Shown in pieces: positions 29,700 through 40,634 of a stretch of 64,000 nt of DNA (positions are counted from its first letter, which is position 1; each line of letters opens with the position of its first letter). Under the pieces are notes generated by a model. That model did no database searches. It was not told the DNA's origin and saw only the letters and a list, made by a program, of their open reading frames with translations. Origin of the DNA: Pusillimonas minor (GTDB taxonomy: Bacteria; Pseudomonadota; Gammaproteobacteria; Burkholderiales; Burkholderiaceae_B); contig NZ_JACJUU010000007.1 in the NCBI RefSeq assembly GCF_014237865.1, forward strand, positions 62,001 to 126,000, given 5' to 3'. The position numbers and the translations under genes were made by a program.

Positions 29700-31232
29700 A
29701 TGTCTGTAACACCCAGCTCACCACCTGCCACAGGTAAACCCACAACACTGACCGACCGCGAAATACGTAAAGTCGTGGCTGGCCTTATGGTCGCCATCAT
29801 TTTGGGGGGCCTGGAGCAAACCATTGTCGCCGTCGCCCTACCCCGCATGGCGGCCGACTTGCAAGGTGTTCAGTGGCTGGCATGGGTCATCTCGGCCTAC
29901 CTGATCGCCGTCGCTGTTTCTACCCCTATCTATGGAAAGCTGGGCGACCTGTACGGCCGGCGGGCCATGCTTTCCAGCGCCATCATTATCTTCCTGGGCG
30001 CATCGGTTCTGTGTGCCATGGCCAGCTCCATGCCGATGATGGTGGGCGCCCGCATACTGCAGGGCATCGGCGGCGGCGGCCTGCTGTCGGTCTCGCAAGC
30101 CATCATTGCCGACATCGTCTCGCCGCGCGAACGCGGCCGGTATCAGGGCTACATCAGCGTCAGCTTTGCCATTGCCAGTGTAGCCGGGCCTGTTGCCGGC
30201 GGACTGCTCACCGAGTACCTGTCGTGGCACTGGATCTTCTGGGTCAACCTGCCGATTGGCCTGGCGGCCTACCTGATTTCACAACGCACCCTGGTGCGCT
30301 TGTCGCGTCCCAGCATCAAGCGCTCTGTCGATGTCGGCGGTGCACTATTACTGACAGCCGGTTTGACCACACTGCTGATCGCCATCAGTCGGGTCGGCCA
30401 TGGCACCGCCATACTCGACGGCTACAACATGGCACTGGCCGCAATGGCGGTCTTGTTCATGGCGGCCTTTGTCTGGCAAGAAAAACGCGCTGCCGAGCCG
30501 ATTATCCCGCTTGTGCTGTTGGCCAACCCCATCGTCGCGGCGTCATGCGTCTTGCTGTTTATTGCGTTCATCGAGCTCATTGCCCTGACCATCCTGATCC
30601 CGCTGCGTTTGCAAATGCTCACCGCCGCAGGGGCAGATCGTGCCGCTCTGCAGCTTGTGCCCTTGTCGGTCGCGATTCCGGCGGGGGCCTATATTGGCGG
30701 CACCCTGATGGCCCGGTTAGGGCAATACCGCAATATCCAGCTTGTCGGCGCCTCGATGGTACCCGTCAGCATGGCCCTGACCGCCTACACCGACCCGGCA
30801 GCAACAGGCTGGGTCATTCTGTTCACCACGCTGGCCGGCATCGGCATCGGCCTGCAACTGCCCACTTCAACGGTCGCCGCGCAAAACGCCGTCGCACAGC
30901 GCCATATCGGCGTCACAACGGGTCTGGCGTCATTCAGCCGCTCGGTGGGCGCGGCGGTGGGAATCGCCATACTGACCGCCGCCTTGTTCGCTCTGCTTCA
31001 GTCCTATATGCCCGCTACCCTGACCGAACTCTCGAGCGCGGAAACCATACGACAAATGATTGAAGGGCAACTCCCCCCGGTAAGCGACGCCGCACGCGCC
31101 GTATTAATGAGCTCGGGTGAAAAGGCCTTTCGCCACACCTTTCTGATCAGCGCCCTGATTGCCGCGATATCGGTGGTGCTGTGTTTGCGCGTGCCCGAAC
31201 GCGCCCTGAGTGAGAAACGCCCGCCGGCCTGA
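29700..31232 (+). CDS. EmrB/QacA-type MFS drug-efflux transporter
   Basis: A 510-residue major facilitator of the DHA2 (14-helix) group. The first helix region has LGGLEQTIVAVALPRMAADL, where the D/E-Q-T-I-V-A-L-P pattern is diagnostic for this group, followed by the loop motif GKLGDLYGRRAML and the antiporter motif region GPVAGGLLTEYLSWHWIFWV. It should export a drug-like or organic anion compound with proton entry. It has no EmrA-type membrane-fusion partner beside it. Two palindromes flank its promoter, suggesting specific local control by an unlinked regulator. Confidence 0.88.
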   Translation: MSVTPSSPPATGKPTTLTDREIRKVVAGLMVAIILGGLEQTIVAVALPRMAADLQGVQWLAWVISAYLIAVAVSTPIYGKLGDLYGRRAMLSSAIIIFLGASVLCAMASSMPMMVGARILQGIGGGGLLSVSQAIIADIVSPRERGRYQGYISVSFAIASVAGPVAGGLLTEYLSWHWIFWVNLPIGLAAYLISQRTLVRLSRPSIKRSVDVGGALLLTAGLTTLLIAISRVGHGTAILDGYNMALAAMAVLFMAAFVWQEKRAAEPIIPLVLLANPIVAASCVLLFIAFIELIALTILIPLRLQMLTAAGADRAALQLVPLSVAIPAGAYIGGTLMARLGQYRNIQLVGASMVPVSMALTAYTDPAATGWVILFTTLAGIGIGLQLPTSTVAAQNAVAQRHIGVTTGLASFSRSVGAAVGIAILTAALFALLQSYMPATLTELSSAETIRQMIEGQLPPVSDAARAVLMSSGEKAFRHTFLISALIAAISVVLCLRVPERALSEKRPPA

Positions 31233-31349
31233 TCCGGGCGCTTTTGCGCCGACGCGTGAAAAACATCCCAAAGGCTGGGTAAATACCCGACTTTCAGGGT
31301 GTATTTCATTTGACGGGGCGCCCACAAAAAAATGTCTAAAGGACAAAAA

Positions 31350-31380
31350 TAAACCCCGCTGCAAAACACAGCGGGGTTTA
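31350..31380 (-). terminator. Rho-independent terminator of rpoD
   Basis: A perfect 12-base-pair inverted repeat (31350-31361 and 31369-31380) with a 7-base loop. On the minus strand it is followed by a T-rich run (TTTATTTTT), so it ends the rpsU-dnaG-rpoD transcript about 95 bases after rpoD. Confidence 0.8.
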
Positions 31381-31386
31381 TCAAGC

Positions 31387-31415
31387 GTCTGCAGTGCCCT
31401 AGGGGCTCTGCAGAC
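31387..31415. repeat. Stem-loop in the rpoD 3' untranslated region
   Basis: GTCTGCAG and CTGCAGAC pair perfectly; after a T-T mismatch GCCC pairs with GGGC. It lies between the rpoD stop and its terminator. It has no T-run of its own. Confidence 0.6.
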
Positions 31416-31475
31416 AGAAGGCTGCCAAAAGACCAGAGCCAAGGACACTGCCTTGCCTGGCCTTACTGACAGACC

Positions 31476-33707
31476 TTACTGGCTTTCGAGGAAGCTTTTA
31501 AGCTTGTCGGCACGGCTGGGGTGACGCAATTTGCGCAACGCCTTGGCCTCGATCTGACGAATACGCTCGCGCGTGACGTCGAACTGCTTGCCGACTTCTT
31601 CAAGCGTTTGATCGGTGCTCATCTCGATACCAAAACGCATGCGCAGCACCTTGGCTTCGCGCGGTGTCAGGGAGTCGAGAACTTCTTTGACCACATCGCG
31701 CATCGAGCCCTGCAACGCCGATTCGGACGGTGACAGATTGGCCAGATCTTCGATGAAATCGCCCAGATGAGAATCGTCATCGTCACCGATGGGGGTTTCC
31801 ATGGAAATGGGCTCTTTGGCGATTTTCAGGATCTTGCGTACCTTGTCTTCAGGCATGTCCATTTTTTGCGCCAGCGTTGCCGGATCGGGCTCGGCACCGG
31901 TTTCTTGAAGAATCTGGCGGTTGATCCGGTTCATTTTGTTGATGGTCTCAATCATGTGAACCGGGATACGAATGGTACGGGCCTGATCGGCGATGGAACG
32001 CGTGATGGCCTGACGGATCCACCAGGTGGCGTACGTTGAGAACTTGTAGCCCCGACGGTATTCGAACTTGTCGACGGCCTTCATCAGGCCGATATTGCCT
32101 TCCTGGATGAGGTCGAGGAACTGCAGGCCGCGGTTGGTGTATTTCTTGGCGATTGAAATAACCAGACGCAAGTTGGCTTCGGTCATTTCGCGCTTGGCCT
32201 TGCGGGCCTTGGCTTCGCCCGTGGCCATGCGCTTGTTGACGTCTTTGAGGTCTTTAAGCGGCAGTACGACGCTGGCCTGCAAATCGATAAGCTTTTGCTG
32301 GGTTTCCTGAACCGCGGGCACGTGGCGCTCGAGCGTTTCGGAGTAGGCGTGGCCGGCAGCAACCTCGCCCAACACCCATTCGAGGTTGGTTTCGTTGCCC
32401 GGGAAGACCTTGATGAAATAGGCACGCGGCATACCGGCGCGCTCGACACAGATCGACAGGATTTCGCGTTCGAGCTTGCGCACCTGCGCCACCTGGTCAC
32501 GCAGGGTGTCGGCCAGTTTTTCGACCATCTTCGCCGTAAAGCGAATGCCCATCAGTTCGCTCAGAATGGCTTCTTGCGCTTCTTTGTAGCTCTCGGCGTG
32601 GTAGCCCTCGGACTCGAAGGCACGACGCATTTTCTCGAACCATTGCGAGACCGCGTCGAATTTCTTCATGGACTTGGTACGCAGGTGCTCGAGCTGTTTG
32701 CTGCTCATGCCGCCGGCCGGGCCGTCGTCTTCGTCGGAATCGACCGACACACCGGCGCCGGCGTATTCTTCGCCCTCTTCATCGATAAGGCCGTCGACAA
32801 CCTCGTCGATTTGAGCCTGGCCGTCGCGCACACGCTGAACGTGGGTCAGGATTTCGTTGACGGTTGTGGGACATGCCGCAATGGCCATGACCATGTGCTT
32901 GAGCCCGTCTTCGATACGCTTGGCGATTTCGATTTCGCCTTCGCGCGTCAGGAGCTCGACCGTACCCATTTCGCGCATGTACATACGTACCGGGTCGGTG
33001 GTGCGGCCAAAGTCGGAGTCAACCGTCGTCAGGGCGGCTTCAGCTTCGTCTTCGACATCGTCGTCGCTGGAGGCGACCGGTGCGTTGTCGTTAAGCAGCA
33101 GCGATTCGGCGTCGGGCGCCTGATCGTAGACCGAGATACCCATGTCGCTGAACGTGCTGATGATGCCGTCAATCGCTTCGGCATCGACCAGGTCGTCGGG
33201 CAAGTGGTCGTTGATCTCGCCATAGGTAAGGTAGCCACGCTCTTTACCGAGCTTGATAAGCACCTTGAGACGATTGCGACGGGCTTCTTGTTCTTCGGGG
33301 GTAAGCTGGCTGCGTGCCGGAACGTCTTTGTCGCCCTTGCCGCGCTTGCCACCGCGCTTGGCAATAGGCTTGAGTTCAGGGATGACCTCGGCTTCGATGT
33401 CGATGTCGCCATCGTCGAACGGCGAGCTGTCGTTGTTGGCCGCTTTGGCCGGACGACCGGGACGACGCCCGGTGGGCGTGCGTGCCTTGCGCTTTTTGGG
33501 CTCGGCCGCGACTTCGAAATCGTCGTCGGTGTCAACGTCTGCCGTTTTGGCCGCCGTTTTACGGGCTGCGGTCTTTTTGGCCGCCTTCTTGACAGCCCCT
33601 GGCGTTACGGCTGTTTTGCTTGCGCTTTTGGTGGCCGCCAACGTTTTGGTTTTGCCGACAGTTTCCAGCTCTGCCGCTTTAGGGGTCGTATCAGTCGCTT
33701 TGGTCAT
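31476..33707 (-). CDS. rpoD: RNA polymerase primary sigma factor RpoD (sigma-70)
   Basis: RpoD (743 residues) is the housekeeping sigma factor. Conserved regions are all present: 1.2 ([20 protein letters not shown]), 2.1-2.4 ([18 protein letters not shown], then [20 protein letters not shown] and [14 protein letters not shown]), 3 and 4.2 ([20 protein letters not shown] near the C-terminus). It is about 130 residues longer than E. coli RpoD, mainly from a Lys/Ala-rich N-terminal tail (residues 1-130) with repeated KTAAK-like units and an AT-hook-like RRPGRPAK at 81-88. Such tails are common in this order. The start ATG has GGAAG upstream. It is the third gene of rpsU-dnaG-rpoD. Confidence 0.97.
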   Translation of the reverse strand: MTKATDTTPKAAELETVGKTKTLAATKSASKTAVTPGAVKKAAKKTAARKTAAKTADVDTDDDFEVAAEPKKRKARTPTGRRPGRPAKAANNDSSPFDDGDIDIEAEVIPELKPIAKRGGKRGKGDKDVPARSQLTPEEQEARRNRLKVLIKLGKERGYLTYGEINDHLPDDLVDAEAIDGIISTFSDMGISVYDQAPDAESLLLNDNAPVASSDDDVEDEAEAALTTVDSDFGRTTDPVRMYMREMGTVELLTREGEIEIAKRIEDGLKHMVMAIAACPTTVNEILTHVQRVRDGQAQIDEVVDGLIDEEGEEYAGAGVSVDSDEDDGPAGGMSSKQLEHLRTKSMKKFDAVSQWFEKMRRAFESEGYHAESYKEAQEAILSELMGIRFTAKMVEKLADTLRDQVAQVRKLEREILSICVERAGMPRAYFIKVFPGNETNLEWVLGEVAAGHAYSETLERHVPAVQETQQKLIDLQASVVLPLKDLKDVNKRMATGEAKARKAKREMTEANLRLVISIAKKYTNRGLQFLDLIQEGNIGLMKAVDKFEYRRGYKFSTYATWWIRQAITRSIADQARTIRIPVHMIETINKMNRINRQILQETGAEPDPATLAQKMDMPEDKVRKILKIAKEPISMETPIGDDDDSHLGDFIEDLANLSPSESALQGSMRDVVKEVLDSLTPREAKVLRMRFGIEMSTDQTLEEVGKQFDVTRERIRQIEAKALRKLRHPSRADKLKSFLESQ

Positions 33708-34095
33708 GGTCGCTTCCGTAAGTGCAAAAACCTGCGGGCAAAGGCCGGCAGGTAATGCAAGGGCAAACTAGTGTCTATATTGGCGTAATGCAGCGTTGCT
33801 GACCGCAGGTTGCGGGCGCCGGTGCCGTAAGTTAAATGCCCTGACCAGCCATGAGTTACAGGGTGCAATGGGCCACCAGCCGCCAACCAGCCTGACAACA
33901 ACCTGGCCTGCCATTTAAGCAAGGCCGCAAGGGTTTAGGTTAAAGGGCCCGCTTTGGTGCTTTGCCGGCGCAATAAACGCCCGCCACCCCGCAGTCACCC
34001 ACCATTTGCCTTGTCTGTATCAAACCAATAAAGACGATATAAAACCTTTTATTTTACAGCAGTTAAGTCTTTTTACACAGTAAATTTTCTGTACT
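33708..34095. other. Non-coding region between dnaG and rpoD
   Basis: 388 bases without a credible gene. The dnaG-proximal 90 bases are AT-rich. It probably carries internal rpoD promoters, as in E. coli where rpoD has its own promoters in this operon; I found no full -35/-10 pair that I would defend, nor an obvious heat-shock promoter. Confidence 0.6.
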
Positions 34096-36138
34096 TCATG
34101 CCTGCGTCAGCTGCGCCCAACGGCGCGCCAACAACTGGTAGCGCTCGCGCGCCGCATTGTCTTTTAAACCTGCCGCCACCAGTTGCAACTGCTCGGTCTT
34201 GATAACGTCAAGCTCGACTTTGTGCATGGCATCGTTCCATTCGGCAACCGGGTCGGGCAAATCGTCGTGCCCCAACACATCGGTGGTCAAGTCAGACAAC
34301 ACCGCCGCCAGGTCGGAATCGGGGTCCGCAGCTTCGAGCAATGCTCCCGCGTGCCGGGCACCCGTCGTACTGATCAGGGCAATCAGGTCTCTTACAAGAC
34401 TTAGATGAGGGCCACGGGCCAAAGTTTCAAGTTGCTGGTCGCCCAGCGTATCGGCAAGCTCGGGGTGCGCAAGCAATAAACGCAACAAACGCTTGGCCAT
34501 CGAGGTAACGCTGCGGTTGCCTCCCCCGGCAACGCCGGGCCGCTGGCGCTTGAGCGGCGAGCGCCCCTGCTGCCCATAGGGCTGGCGCTTTGCGCCTGCA
34601 GAATGTGCGCGTTGCGATGAACTACCCGCCTGGGCCTGCCGTGCGCTACCCGACTGCCCTGCCGGGAAGGCCGACGCGTCATCAAACGCCCAACTCGGCG
34701 GCTCGCCATAACCGGCGGGCTCGAAATCGGGCACCCAGCCATCGTCGGACACCGGACCAGAGGCAAAATCATTGTCGTGCCCCTGCCTGGCGGCACCTGA
34801 CGGCGTAGCCTCAGGTTGAACACCGGGGTCGATAGCCTCGGGACGCGAGGCCTCAAGCAAGGCCGTCAGTTCTTCAGGCGTCATTTGCACACGACGCGCA
34901 AACTCGCGCTCGATCTGCAAACGCACGGTAGTACCCACCGGCAATTGCGCAAGCAAAGGCTTGGCCTCGTGGACACACGCGGCCCTGCCCTCGGGCTCGG
35001 TCATGTGATGACGCGACGCCAGCTCGTCGAGCATGAAACTGGACAACGCCGGCGCACCCGCCATCAGCTCGCGAAACGCTTCGGCGCCATTGGCGCGCAC
35101 AAACGAGTCCGGATCGTGGTCGTCGGGCAAGAACAAAAACCGAATGGAGACGTCGTCGCGCAGCAGCGGCAGACAGTTCTGCAATGCGCGCCATGCGGCC
35201 CGACGCCCTGCCTTGTCACCGTCAAAGCTGAAAATAATGCGATCGCTGGCACGCAACAGCTTTTGTACATGCTGGGGCGTGGTCGATGTACCCAGCGTGG
35301 CCACGGCATTTTCGAGCCCCAGCTGCGCCAGACCGACAACGTCCATATACCCCTCGACCACCAGCACACAGCCTTCGGCCCGAATACCTGTACGCCCTTC
35401 CCACAACCCGTAGAGCTCTTGGCCCTTTGAAAAAATTGGGGTGTCGGGTGAATTGAGGTATTTGGGTTCGCCCTTGCCGATTACCCGCCCGCCAAAGCCG
35501 ATGAGGTTTCCCCGCGCATTGCGGATGGGGAACATGATGCGTTCACGGAAGCGATCGTAACGACGGCCGTCTTCGGCTTCGATGACCAGGCCCGCCTCGA
35601 CCAGCAACGGGTCTTCGTAGTGAGAAAACACCTGGGCCAGACCACGCCGATCGGTACCCGACCAGCCCAAACCAAAGCGTGCGGCGATTTCGCCGGTCAG
35701 ACCGCGCTTTTTCAGGTAGTCGGTGGCCGCAGGCGTTGCTTTAAGCAGCTTCAGGTAATGTTGCTGGGCTGTGTCGAGCAACTGCTGATGCCGGGAGACC
35801 TCTTCTTTTCGGCGACGCGACGCTGCTTGCGCCTGTGGCGAGCGAGGGGCTTCGGGCACGACCAAGCCAACGTTTGCTGCCAGCGAACGCACGGCTTCGG
35901 GGAAACTGGCCCCGGTATGCTCGATAAGAAAGGAAATGGCTGTACCGTGTGCGCCACACCCGAAGCAATGATAAAACTGCTTGGTGGGACTAACGGTGAA
36001 AGATGGGGATTTTTCGGTGTGAAAAGGACAGAGGCCAAGCAAGTTGGCCCCACCTTTACGCAACTGCACATACCGCCCGACAACGTCGACTATATCAACC
36101 CGGGCGAGTAAGTCTTGTACAAAAGACTCGGGGATCAA
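34096..36138 (-). CDS. dnaG: DNA primase
   Basis: DnaG (680 residues) makes RNA primers at the replication fork. The zinc-binding domain has C37, H40, C58 and C61 (CPFH and CFGC). The TOPRIM core includes [20 protein letters not shown] and [13 protein letters not shown] low-complexity Ser/Gly/Gln-rich linker (about 430-545) separates the catalytic core from the C-terminal helicase-binding domain and accounts for its length above the E. coli protein (581). The start is TTG at 36136-36138, overlapping the rpsU TGA stop (TTGA); family similarity begins at once ([20 protein letters not shown]) and no ATG is available. Confidence 0.95.
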   Translation of the reverse strand: MIPESFVQDLLARVDIVDVVGRYVQLRKGGANLLGLCPFHTEKSPSFTVSPTKQFYHCFGCGAHGTAISFLIEHTGASFPEAVRSLAANVGLVVPEAPRSPQAQAASRRRKEEVSRHQQLLDTAQQHYLKLLKATPAATDYLKKRGLTGEIAARFGLGWSGTDRRGLAQVFSHYEDPLLVEAGLVIEAEDGRRYDRFRERIMFPIRNARGNLIGFGGRVIGKGEPKYLNSPDTPIFSKGQELYGLWEGRTGIRAEGCVLVVEGYMDVVGLAQLGLENAVATLGTSTTPQHVQKLLRASDRIIFSFDGDKAGRRAAWRALQNCLPLLRDDVSIRFLFLPDDHDPDSFVRANGAEAFRELMAGAPALSSFMLDELASRHHMTEPEGRAACVHEAKPLLAQLPVGTTVRLQIEREFARRVQMTPEELTALLEASRPEAIDPGVQPEATPSGAARQGHDNDFASGPVSDDGWVPDFEPAGYGEPPSWAFDDASAFPAGQSGSARQAQAGSSSQRAHSAGAKRQPYGQQGRSPLKRQRPGVAGGGNRSVTSMAKRLLRLLLAHPELADTLGDQQLETLARGPHLSLVRDLIALISTTGARHAGALLEAADPDSDLAAVLSDLTTDVLGHDDLPDPVAEWNDAMHKVELDVIKTEQLQLVAAGLKDNAARERYQLLARRWAQLTQA

Positions 36139-36347
36139 TACAGACGGGGAGGCAGTTGCTGGCTGCGAATACGTTTGTAGTGGCGCTTGACAGCGGCGGC
36201 GTGCTTACGCTTGCGCTCGGCTGTAGGCTTTTCGTAGAATTCGCGCGAACGCAGTTCGGTCAAAAGACCGTTTTTTTCGATGGTGCGCTTGAAGCGACGC
36301 AAAGCGGCTTCAAAGGGCTCGTTTTCTTTAAGACGAACGGTAGGCAT
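36135..36347 (-). CDS. rpsU: 30S ribosomal protein S21
   Basis: S21 (70 residues) is a small, very basic protein needed for initiation complex formation. [20 protein letters not shown] is the family N-terminus. It is the first gene of the macromolecular-synthesis operon, translationally coupled to dnaG by a TTGA overlap. Confidence 0.97.
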   Translation of the reverse strand: MPTVRLKENEPFEAALRRFKRTIEKNGLLTELRSREFYEKPTAERKRKHAAAVKRHYKRIRSQQLPPRLY

Positions 36348-36454
36348 GTATTTCGGTAGCCTTCTGGTTGGTTAGGTTAAATAAAGTGGGCTAAATCAGC
36401 CAAAAAACTGTAATTTTAAGCTGCTACTAATTAAAGCCGTATGGTTAGCCTAAG

Positions 36455-36463
36455 ATTCTAGCA
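36455..36463 (-). promoter_or_regulatory. Extended -10 promoter of rpsU
   Basis: TGC-TAGAAT on the minus strand, followed by CTT, about 110 bases before rpsU. The -35 is poor, but the TGn extension can compensate. The same TAGAATCTT occurs at rpsT and rpsP. Confidence 0.55.
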
Positions 36464-36467
36464 CGAA

Positions 36468-37013
36468 TCAGACGTTTCTGACACCCTTTCGTACCCAGGC
36501 TTCAAGCTGGTGCGGACGCAGGCTGTCGTAGTCTTCGAAGGGCTGGTGAATCCAGGGGTTGGTAGGCAACTTTTCGACGAAGTAATCGGGGGTTGCCTGG
36601 GCGTGGCCTTTCCACCACAGCACGGCGCTGCGCAGTTCGGTAATCGCCGGGAACTGCTGGCGCAGGTGCTCGCCCACACGGATAAACGTCATGCCGGTGT
36701 CGACCATGTCGTCTACCAGCAACACTTTGCCATCAAGAGTACCACGCGTAATGGTAATGAACTGCGCGATATCGAGTGAACCTTGCTGCGTGCCTGCGGC
36801 TTCGCGGTAGCTACTGGTCGCCAGAATACCCAAGGGCACATCGAAAATACGAGACAGAACATCGCCCACCCGCATGCCACCACGGGCCAGACAGATGATT
36901 TTTTCGAATTCCCAACCAGACTCGTGGATGTTCAGGGCCAGACGATCGATGAGTGAATGGTACTGATCCCAGGAAATCCAAAGGTCGCGGTCGGTGCTTG
37001 GGGGCAAGTTCAT
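36468..37013 (-). CDS. Phosphoribosyltransferase (purine type)
   Basis: A 181-residue type I phosphoribosyltransferase. The PRPP-binding motif is VLLVDDMVDTGMTF (about residues 94-107), preceded by KIICLARGGMRVGDVLSRIF (about 38-57), which is the hood/PPi-loop pattern of xanthine-guanine-type enzymes. Adjacency to purA supports purine salvage, but the base cannot be fixed. The ATG at 37011-37013 has AAGGA 6 bases upstream; an in-frame start at 37031 is less likely. Confidence 0.83.
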   Translation of the reverse strand: MNLPPSTDRDLWISWDQYHSLIDRLALNIHESGWEFEKIICLARGGMRVGDVLSRIFDVPLGILATSSYREAAGTQQGSLDIAQFITITRGTLDGKVLLVDDMVDTGMTFIRVGEHLRQQFPAITELRSAVLWWKGHAQATPDYFVEKLPTNPWIHQPFEDYDSLRPHQLEAWVRKGVRNV

Positions 37014-37106
37014 GAAGAGTCCTTGGAACAAAGAACGTAATAATAAACCGATCGCGCCGCAACGAAAAGCTGCGGCGCGACCATAAACAGTTGGAGCAGT
37101 TTGGCC

Positions 37107-38420
<1,314 letters not shown>

Positions 38421-38466
38421 CTAGTCTTTACAACAACTAATTGATTGAACCCTGCGACCCGGCACG

Positions 38467-39639
38467 CTAGTGCGCGCCCGGAATCGCCCGTATGACCCAT
38501 TGCCCGTCTTGCTGCACCAGCTCGCGGTCGACCTGGAACTCGTCAAGGGAATGGGGTTGACCTGGTAATACCTGAACCACAATTTCGCCCGCGTCGCGCA
38601 GACTGCGAATAGCTTGCACGAGGGCCGACTGGGTGCCCCAGGGCGCCTGAATGGCGCGCGTCAGCGGCGGCGCACCCAAGCCTGCCGACAGCTTACGCAA
38701 GTCGAGGCTGAAACCTGTCGCCGGACGCGACCGGCCAAAAACCTTGCCAACGCCATCGTAGCGCCCGCCACGCACCAGGGCGTCGTGCCAGCCCTGAGCA
38801 TAAATGGAAAACACCACACCGGAGTGGTAGGCGTAACCTGCACCCGCGTCGGCCAGGTCGATGCTGAATTCGTAGTCGGGCAAGGCGGCGACCAGTGCTT
38901 TAAGGTCGTTGACCGCCTTTAACACCGCCGGCAAACGCGGCAACACCTGCAGCGCCTGATCGAGCATGGCGACGCCACCATATAAACGCGGCATGGCCAC
39001 GAGCGCCTGGACAGTGTCGGGACGCACGTCGTTGAGTGTGGCACACAGACGGCTGATACCCGATACGTCTTTTGAGGCCAGCATGTCGGAAAGCTCGGCG
39101 TCGACTTCGGCCAGGGCCGGATCGGCATTGACCAAAGCGCGGAACACACCCGGATGGTTCAGGTCGATACGCGCATTGCGAACGCCGGCACGTTGAACAC
39201 TTTCGAGGGCCAACTGAATGATTTGAATGTCGGCTTCGACACCGTCGTGCCCGAAAACTTCGGCGCCGATTTGCAACAATTCGCGATCGGAGAGCAGGTC
39301 GGCCGGGCGCGCGTGCAGCACCGTGCCGCAATAACACAGCCGGGTAACGCCGGGCCGGTTCAGCAAATGGGCATCAATTCGGGACACCTGCGGGGTGATA
39401 TCGGCGCGAACGCCCAGCGTACGGCCCGAGAGTTGATCGACGAGCTTGCACGTACGCAAGTTGAGATCGCTGCCGGTACCCGACAGCAATGAGTCGAGGT
39501 ACTCGACCAACGGCGGCGCCACGAGTTCGAACCCGTGGGTGCGGTACAGATCAAGCAGGTCGCGCCGGAGCTCTTCGATGCGACGCGCTTCTGCGGGCAG
39601 GATATCGGCCAGGTGCTCTGGCAATAACCACTTGGACAT
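38467..39639 (-). CDS. hisZ: ATP phosphoribosyltransferase regulatory subunit HisZ
   Basis: HisZ (390 residues) is a histidyl-tRNA-synthetase-like protein without aminoacylation activity that forms a complex with the short form of HisG and makes it sensitive to histidine. It starts [20 protein letters not shown], as in this family, and keeps the class II synthetase fold ([37 protein letters not shown]) but is shorter than hisS here and lacks an anticodon-binding domain. Its presence implies a short HisG elsewhere in the genome. Confidence 0.93.
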   Translation of the reverse strand: MSKWLLPEHLADILPAEARRIEELRRDLLDLYRTHGFELVAPPLVEYLDSLLSGTGSDLNLRTCKLVDQLSGRTLGVRADITPQVSRIDAHLLNRPGVTRLCYCGTVLHARPADLLSDRELLQIGAEVFGHDGVEADIQIIQLALESVQRAGVRNARIDLNHPGVFRALVNADPALAEVDAELSDMLASKDVSGISRLCATLNDVRPDTVQALVAMPRLYGGVAMLDQALQVLPRLPAVLKAVNDLKALVAALPDYEFSIDLADAGAGYAYHSGVVFSIYAQGWHDALVRGGRYDGVGKVFGRSRPATGFSLDLRKLSAGLGAPPLTRAIQAPWGTQSALVQAIRSLRDAGEIVVQVLPGQPHSLDEFQVDRELVQQDGQWVIRAIPGAH

Positions 39640-39673
39640 TCAAGAAACCTGAAAACGCTTGAGAAGCAACCAA

Positions 39674-39712
39674 ACAAAAAGCGACTTGGGGCGTAAGCCC
39701 GCCAAGTCGCTT
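39674..39712 (-). terminator. Terminator after hflC
   Basis: AAGCGACTTGG and CCAAGTCGCTT form a perfect 11-base-pair stem with a GC-rich inner part, followed on the minus strand by TTTTTG. It separates the hfl cluster from hisZ-purA, which then needs its own promoter or read-through. Confidence 0.7.
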
Positions 39713-39728
39713 GCGGAAGTATTTCAAC

Positions 39729-40619
39729 TTACGGCGTATTGTAGCGCGTTTTGCCCGAAGCATCAGACCAGAACTTGAAGAAGTCTGACTTTGGACTTAG
39801 CACCAGCGTGTCGTCGGAACCCGAGAAGGCGGACTGATAGCTTTCGAGGCTTTTGTAGAAGCTGTAGAAATCGGGGTTCCGGCCATAAGCACGTGCGTAG
39901 ATATCGGCCGCCTGGGCATCGCCCTGACCTTTGATTTCTTGCGCATCGGCGTATGCCTTCGACAAAATTTCCTGACGTTCGCGATCGGCCTGGGCGCGGA
40001 TGCGTTCGCTGTCGGCGGCACCGGTGGCACGCAGGCGGTTGGCCTCTTCTTTGCGCTCGGCTTCCATGCGGCGATAGACCGACTCGGAGATTTCGGGCGC
40101 GAAGTCGATGCGAATGAGACGAACATCGACGACCTCGACACCCAGCGGCTTGGCGCGACGATCGACGTTAGCCAGCACTTCGCGCATGATGTCGCCGCGC
40201 TCGCTGGAGACCACCTGCTTTACCGTACGTACGTTGACGGCGGCGTTAAGCGCATCGCGGATTTGCGCGCTGAGGCGCTCTTCGGCGGCACGCCGGTTAA
40301 TGCCGAAGGTCACGTAGTACAGGCGCGGGTCGATGATGCGCCATTTGACGTAAGAGTCGATAAGAAGGTTTTTCTTCTCGGCCGTTTGAATGCGTTCGGG
40401 GTCGCGCGACTCGATGGTTTGAAGGCGACGATCGAGGGTAACGATGTTTTCGAAGGGTGGCGGCAGTTTGAAATGCAGGCCTGGTTCGGTGACGGTTTCG
40501 CGCACCTCACCCAAGGCAAACACCAAAGCGGCATCGCGCTCGCGCACCACAAACACACAAGAAGAAGCCACGGCCAGGACAATGACCAGACCAACTAGAT
40601 AGGGAAAGAAACGTTGCAT
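39729..40619 (-). CDS. hflC: Protease modulator HflC
   Basis: HflC (296 residues) forms with HflK a large inner-membrane complex around the FtsH protease. One N-terminal helix (about residues 5-25) is followed by the SPFH/band 7 domain (REVRETVTEPGLHFKLPPPF, then DVRLIRIDFAPEISESVYRR). The order hflX-hflK-hflC behind hfq matches the family context. Confidence 0.95.
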   Translation of the reverse strand: MQRFFPYLVGLVIVLAVASSCVFVVRERDAALVFALGEVRETVTEPGLHFKLPPPFENIVTLDRRLQTIESRDPERIQTAEKKNLLIDSYVKWRIIDPRLYYVTFGINRRAAEERLSAQIRDALNAAVNVRTVKQVVSSERGDIMREVLANVDRRAKPLGVEVVDVRLIRIDFAPEISESVYRRMEAERKEEANRLRATGAADSERIRAQADRERQEILSKAYADAQEIKGQGDAQAADIYARAYGRNPDFYSFYKSLESYQSAFSGSDDTLVLSPKSDFFKFWSDASGKTRYNTP

Positions 40620-40634
40620 AGTGTGAGGCCTCCG

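Noticed and set aside
32295-33755. 486-codon open frame on the plus strand opposite rpoD
   Set aside because: It lies antisense to rpoD, is rich in Phe, Gly, Val and Arg as expected from GC-rich complement, and has no recognisable motif.
33708-34095. Heat-shock promoter or small RNA gene ahead of rpoD
   Set aside because: No clear sigma-32-type promoter, no terminator-like hairpin defining an RNA.
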